Shown one piece after another: positions 6,537 through 8,834 of a DNA stretch of 8,834 nt. Source of the DNA: Pyramidobacter sp. (GTDB lineage Bacteria > Synergistota > Synergistia > Synergistales > Dethiosulfovibrionaceae); the NCBI GenBank assembly GCA_017940445.1, contig JAGAYQ010000073.1:1-8834 (forward strand), given 5' to 3'. A program made the position numbers and the translations under genes. Position 1 is the first letter of the stretch, and each line of letters opens with the position of its first letter. The notes beneath the pieces are model-generated. The model was not told where the DNA came from. It saw only the letters and a program-made list of their open reading frames with translations, and made no database searches.

Positions 6537-6871
6537 CAGGCCTGCCGCCTTTCGTAATCAGAAGCGTTCGGCAAGAGTGAGCGCACTTTGGCAAAGAACT
6601 CATCGATCTTGCCTTCGAGGACTTCTTTTTCCTTCTGAAGGCCCATCTTCTCGCGCTCAAGCTCCTCGATCACGCGGTCCTTTTCCTTTACGGCGCGGAT
6701 CTTGTCGAGCTCCTTCTCTTCAAGCAGCTTTTTCGTCTTGAGCGAGTCCTCTTCGAGCAGCTTCTTCGCCTTGAGCAGTTCGTCCTCAAGACGCGCCTGC
6801 GTTGCGGCCGCCTCGCTGAGACGAACGGCGACGGCGTCAAGGATCTGATCAAGTTCAGACAGATCTTTCAT
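6536..6871 (-). CDS. Small coiled-coil protein coupled to zapA; possible division-ring partner
   Basis: I do not recognise a named family. The 111-residue protein is almost wholly alpha-helical and charged, with no proline until P101. A long coiled coil runs from about residue 5 to 95. Within it an 11-residue unit is repeated in tandem (34-44 KAKKLLEEDSL and 45-55 KTKKLLEEKEL). The C-terminus (FFAKVRSLLPNASDYERRQA) is a separate short segment. There is no signal peptide or membrane segment, so it is probably cytoplasmic. The ATG at 6871 is preceded by a strong AAAGGAGG (6883-6890) at a somewhat long 11-nt spacing. The stop overlaps the zapA start by one base, implying stoichiometric expression. 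ZapB of E. coli is a small coiled-coil protein that binds ZapA, so a ZapB-like role is an attractive inference. Coiled-coil similarity alone proves nothing. PheT lies 46 nt upstream with no terminator between. Confidence 0.75.
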   Translation of the reverse strand: MKDLSELDQILDAVAVRLSEAAATQARLEDELLKAKKLLEEDSLKTKKLLEEKELDKIRAVKEKDRVIEELEREKMGLQKEKEVLEGKIDEFFAKVRSLLPNASDYERRQA

Positions 6872-6882
6872 CGGAAATGGTT

Positions 6883-6890
6883 CCTCCTTT
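6883..6890 (-). promoter_or_regulatory. Strong ribosome binding site of the coiled-coil gene
   Basis: The minus-strand AAAGGAGG is a near-perfect anti-16S match, 11 nt before the ATG at 6871. It lies in the 46-nt gap after pheT and marks this small gene as a real, independently initiated coding region at the head of the coupled trio. Confidence 0.7.
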
Positions 6891-6917
6891 CAGTTCGATG
6901 CAGAAGCAAAAACCTGG

Positions 6918-8834
6918 CTAGCGCAGCGTGTAGCCTTTCTTTTCAAGGCCGTCGCGCAGCGCGGTGTGTTCCGTCTCAACCTCGGCGTCCTTCAAGGTGC
7001 GGCCGGCAACGCGGTAGACGACCGAGAAAGCCATGCTGCGGAAGCCCTCCGGCACGCCCTTGCCTTCGTAGATGTCGAACAGGCGCACGGTGTCGAGCAG
7101 CTCGCCGCCGGCAGAACGGATATCGGCGATGACGGCATCGGCGGGAACGTCCTTGGCCACGAGCATGGAGATGTCGCGGTAGACGGGCGGATAGGCATTC
7201 GTCTTGGCGAACTTCGCCAGCGGGCGATCGGCCAGCGCCGTCATGTCAAGCTCAAACGCATAGACCGGCGTGTCAAGATCGAGCTGAGAAGCGATGTCAG
7301 CCTTGAGGCGCATCAGATAGCCGACGACAGTGCCATCCTTGAGGATCTCTGCCGTCTGACCGGCATGACCGTCGGGACGCTGCGCCTGGCGGAACGTCAG
7401 ACGCGCACCGCAGCTCTGCGCGATCGGTTCCACGTCGCCTTTGACGCTCATGAAGCTGTCAGCCAGCGCGGGATACAGCACGCGCTTTTCCTTGCCGGCA
7501 AAAGAGACGCCGCAGATGCGGTCGATCTCCTTGATGCCGCCTTCGGAGGGGACGAACACATGACCGCACTCGAACACGCGGATCGGGTCGCGCCAGCCGC
7601 CGTGGACGGCCTTGCTGATGCCGTGCAGGAGCGCAGGCAGGATCGTGGGACGCATCACCGACATGTCAACGCTGATCGGGTTGGCTACCGGCAGACACTT
7701 GTCGGCGTCAGGATAGCGGATCAGCTTGAGGCTGTCGGGGCTGACGAAGCTGAGCGTGACGGCCTCGGTGTAGCCGCGGGCGATCGCCACGGAACGCACG
7801 AGGCGCTGCAGCGACAGCACGGGGCCCAGCGAACCGGAACGGTGCAGCACGGGAATGGTGGGCTCGATCTGGTCATAGCCGCGGATACGGCCGACTTCTT
7901 CGATCAGGTCCTCTTCGATGGAGATGTCGGTGCGGCGAGTCGGCACTTCGTACTCGCACTTTTCCGCGTCGCCGGCGATCTTCTTGATGCCGAGGCGTTC
8001 AAGATAGGCCGTCGCCTCGTCCATCTCTGCCCAGCCGATGATCGTGTGCAGCTTCTTTTTCGTCAGCGGCACATGCACGGGAGCGATCTGGCCGTTTTCG
8101 ACGTACAGCGTCTTGCGGAAGGCGCGCACACCGCCCCACTGCTCCATCAGATGCAGGCAGTAATAAGCGGCCTTTTCGGTGAGCAGAGGATCGACGCCGC
8201 GGGCATAGCGGAACGACGCTTCGCTGGGGATGCCCAGACGGCGCGAGGTCTTGCTGATGTAGGGCGCGGTGAAATTGGCGCTCTCCAGCAGGACGTGCTT
8301 CGTGTCGTCTGTGATCTCGGAGTTGAGGCCGCCCATCACGCCGGCCAGGGCCACACCCGTGCCGCCAGAGGTGATGACCATATCGCTTTCAAGCAGCTTG
8401 TGCGTCTTGCCGTCGAGCGTGACGATCTCCTCGCCGGCCCTGGCCTGGCGCACACCGATGTTGGCCGCAGGCAGGCTCTTGGCGTCGAACGCGTGGAGCG
8501 GCTGGCCGAAGGCAAGCATCGTGTAGTTCGTCGCGTCGACGATGTTGTTGATCGGGCGCATCCCCGCCATGCACAGCCTCACGCCGGCCTGGAGCGGCGA
8601 GCGGGCGATCTTGACGCTGTCAGCCAGGCCGAGGCGGTAGGCGCGGCAGCCTTCGCTTTCAAGCTTGATGCCCTCAAACGGCAGCGTCCACTCGCCGTCA
8701 TACGCCGGGAGCGGGACTTCCGGAATGTGCAGTCTGCACTCGGGGAACAGCGCGTGGATCTCAGTCGCCGCGCCGAGCACGCTGAGCATGTCGCCGCGAT
8801 TGGGCGTGACCGACATGTCAAAGACCACGTCGTC
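6918..8834 (-). CDS. pheT: Phenylalanyl-tRNA synthetase beta subunit (5' end outside window)
   Basis: PheT is the beta chain of the cytoplasmic alpha2-beta2 enzyme that charges tRNA-Phe. It carries the editing site for mischarged tyrosine and tRNA-binding domains. The frame is open to the window edge, giving 638 codons; full-length proteins are about 800 residues, so the N-terminal EMAP/OB tRNA-binding domain is missing. Visible in order are the B1 TPNRGDMLS motif, a conserved block (RPINNIVDATNYTMLAFGQP) and the B3/B4 editing region (GEEIVTLDGKTH, then GVALAGVMGG). The B5 domain follows with RRTDISIEEDLIEEVGRIRGYD, then a catalytic-like module. The C-terminal FDX-ACB anticodon-binding domain occupies about the last 97 residues (from AKFAKTNAYPPVYRDIS). 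The stop is TAG at 6918-6920. No terminator follows, so transcription probably continues into the coiled-coil gene. pheS would be expected just beyond 8834. Confidence 0.97.
   Translation of the reverse strand, partial: DDVVFDMSVTPNRGDMLSVLGAATEIHALFPECRLHIPEVPLPAYDGEWTLPFEGIKLESEGCRAYRLGLADSVKIARSPLQAGVRLCMAGMRPINNIVDATNYTMLAFGQPLHAFDAKSLPAANIGVRQARAGEEIVTLDGKTHKLLESDMVITSGGTGVALAGVMGGLNSEITDDTKHVLLESANFTAPYISKTSRRLGIPSEASFRYARGVDPLLTEKAAYYCLHLMEQWGGVRAFRKTLYVENGQIAPVHVPLTKKKLHTIIGWAEMDEATAYLERLGIKKIAGDAEKCEYEVPTRRTDISIEEDLIEEVGRIRGYDQIEPTIPVLHRSGSLGPVLSLQRLVRSVAIARGYTEAVTLSFVSPDSLKLIRYPDADKCLPVANPISVDMSVMRPTILPALLHGISKAVHGGWRDPIRVFECGHVFVPSEGGIKEIDRICGVSFAGKEKRVLYPALADSFMSVKGDVEPIAQSCGARLTFRQAQRPDGHAGQTAEILKDGTVVGYLMRLKADIASQLDLDTPVYAFELDMTALADRPLAKFAKTNAYPPVYRDISMLVAKDVPADAVIADIRSAGGELLDTVRLFDIYEGKGVPEGFRSMAFSVVYRVAGRTLKDAEVETEHTALRDGLEKKGYTLR

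Overview
This is a compact, GC-rich bacterial chromosomal segment in which every convincing gene lies on the minus strand. The text below therefore follows transcription, from high coordinates to low. Gene content and order (pheT, a coiled-coil gene, zapA-like, cvpA, mutS2, then lapA-like, recJ, rel) resemble the Firmicutes/Synergistota type of housekeeping neighbourhood. My best guess is a member of the Synergistota (a Pyramidobacter- or Jonquetella-like organism). That is an inference from gene order, composition and protein flavour; no marker in the window fixes the taxon.

Upstream block (8834 to 3351): the C-terminal four-fifths of pheT is followed by a small coiled-coil protein, a ZapA-like protein, a CvpA-family membrane protein and MutS2. 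The intergenic gaps are 46 nt, a 1-nt overlap, a 4-nt overlap and 14 nt, so this looks like one operon. It ends in a strong perfect-stem terminator 10 nt after the mutS2 stop codon. The block combines translation (PheT), division-ring factors (ZapA-like and possibly the coiled-coil protein), a membrane protein and ribosome/DNA quality control (MutS2).

Downstream block (about 3240 to 1): an A+T-rich intergenic stretch of about 230 nt carries a plausible extended -10 promoter. It precedes a LapA-domain membrane protein, RecJ and the N-terminal part of a long Rel/SpoT ppGpp enzyme that runs off the window. The gaps are 42 and 48 nt, so these three are probably co-transcribed.

The window is mostly ordinary core genome, and I see no mobile element, CRISPR array, RNA gene or defence system. 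Points worth a second look are a MutS2 whose Smr domain lacks the usual LDLR aspartate, an uncharacterised coiled-coil gene translationally coupled to zapA, a Rel protein with an N-terminal extension of about 90 residues, and a near-match to the ParB site parS in the loop and inner stem of the mutS2 terminator.
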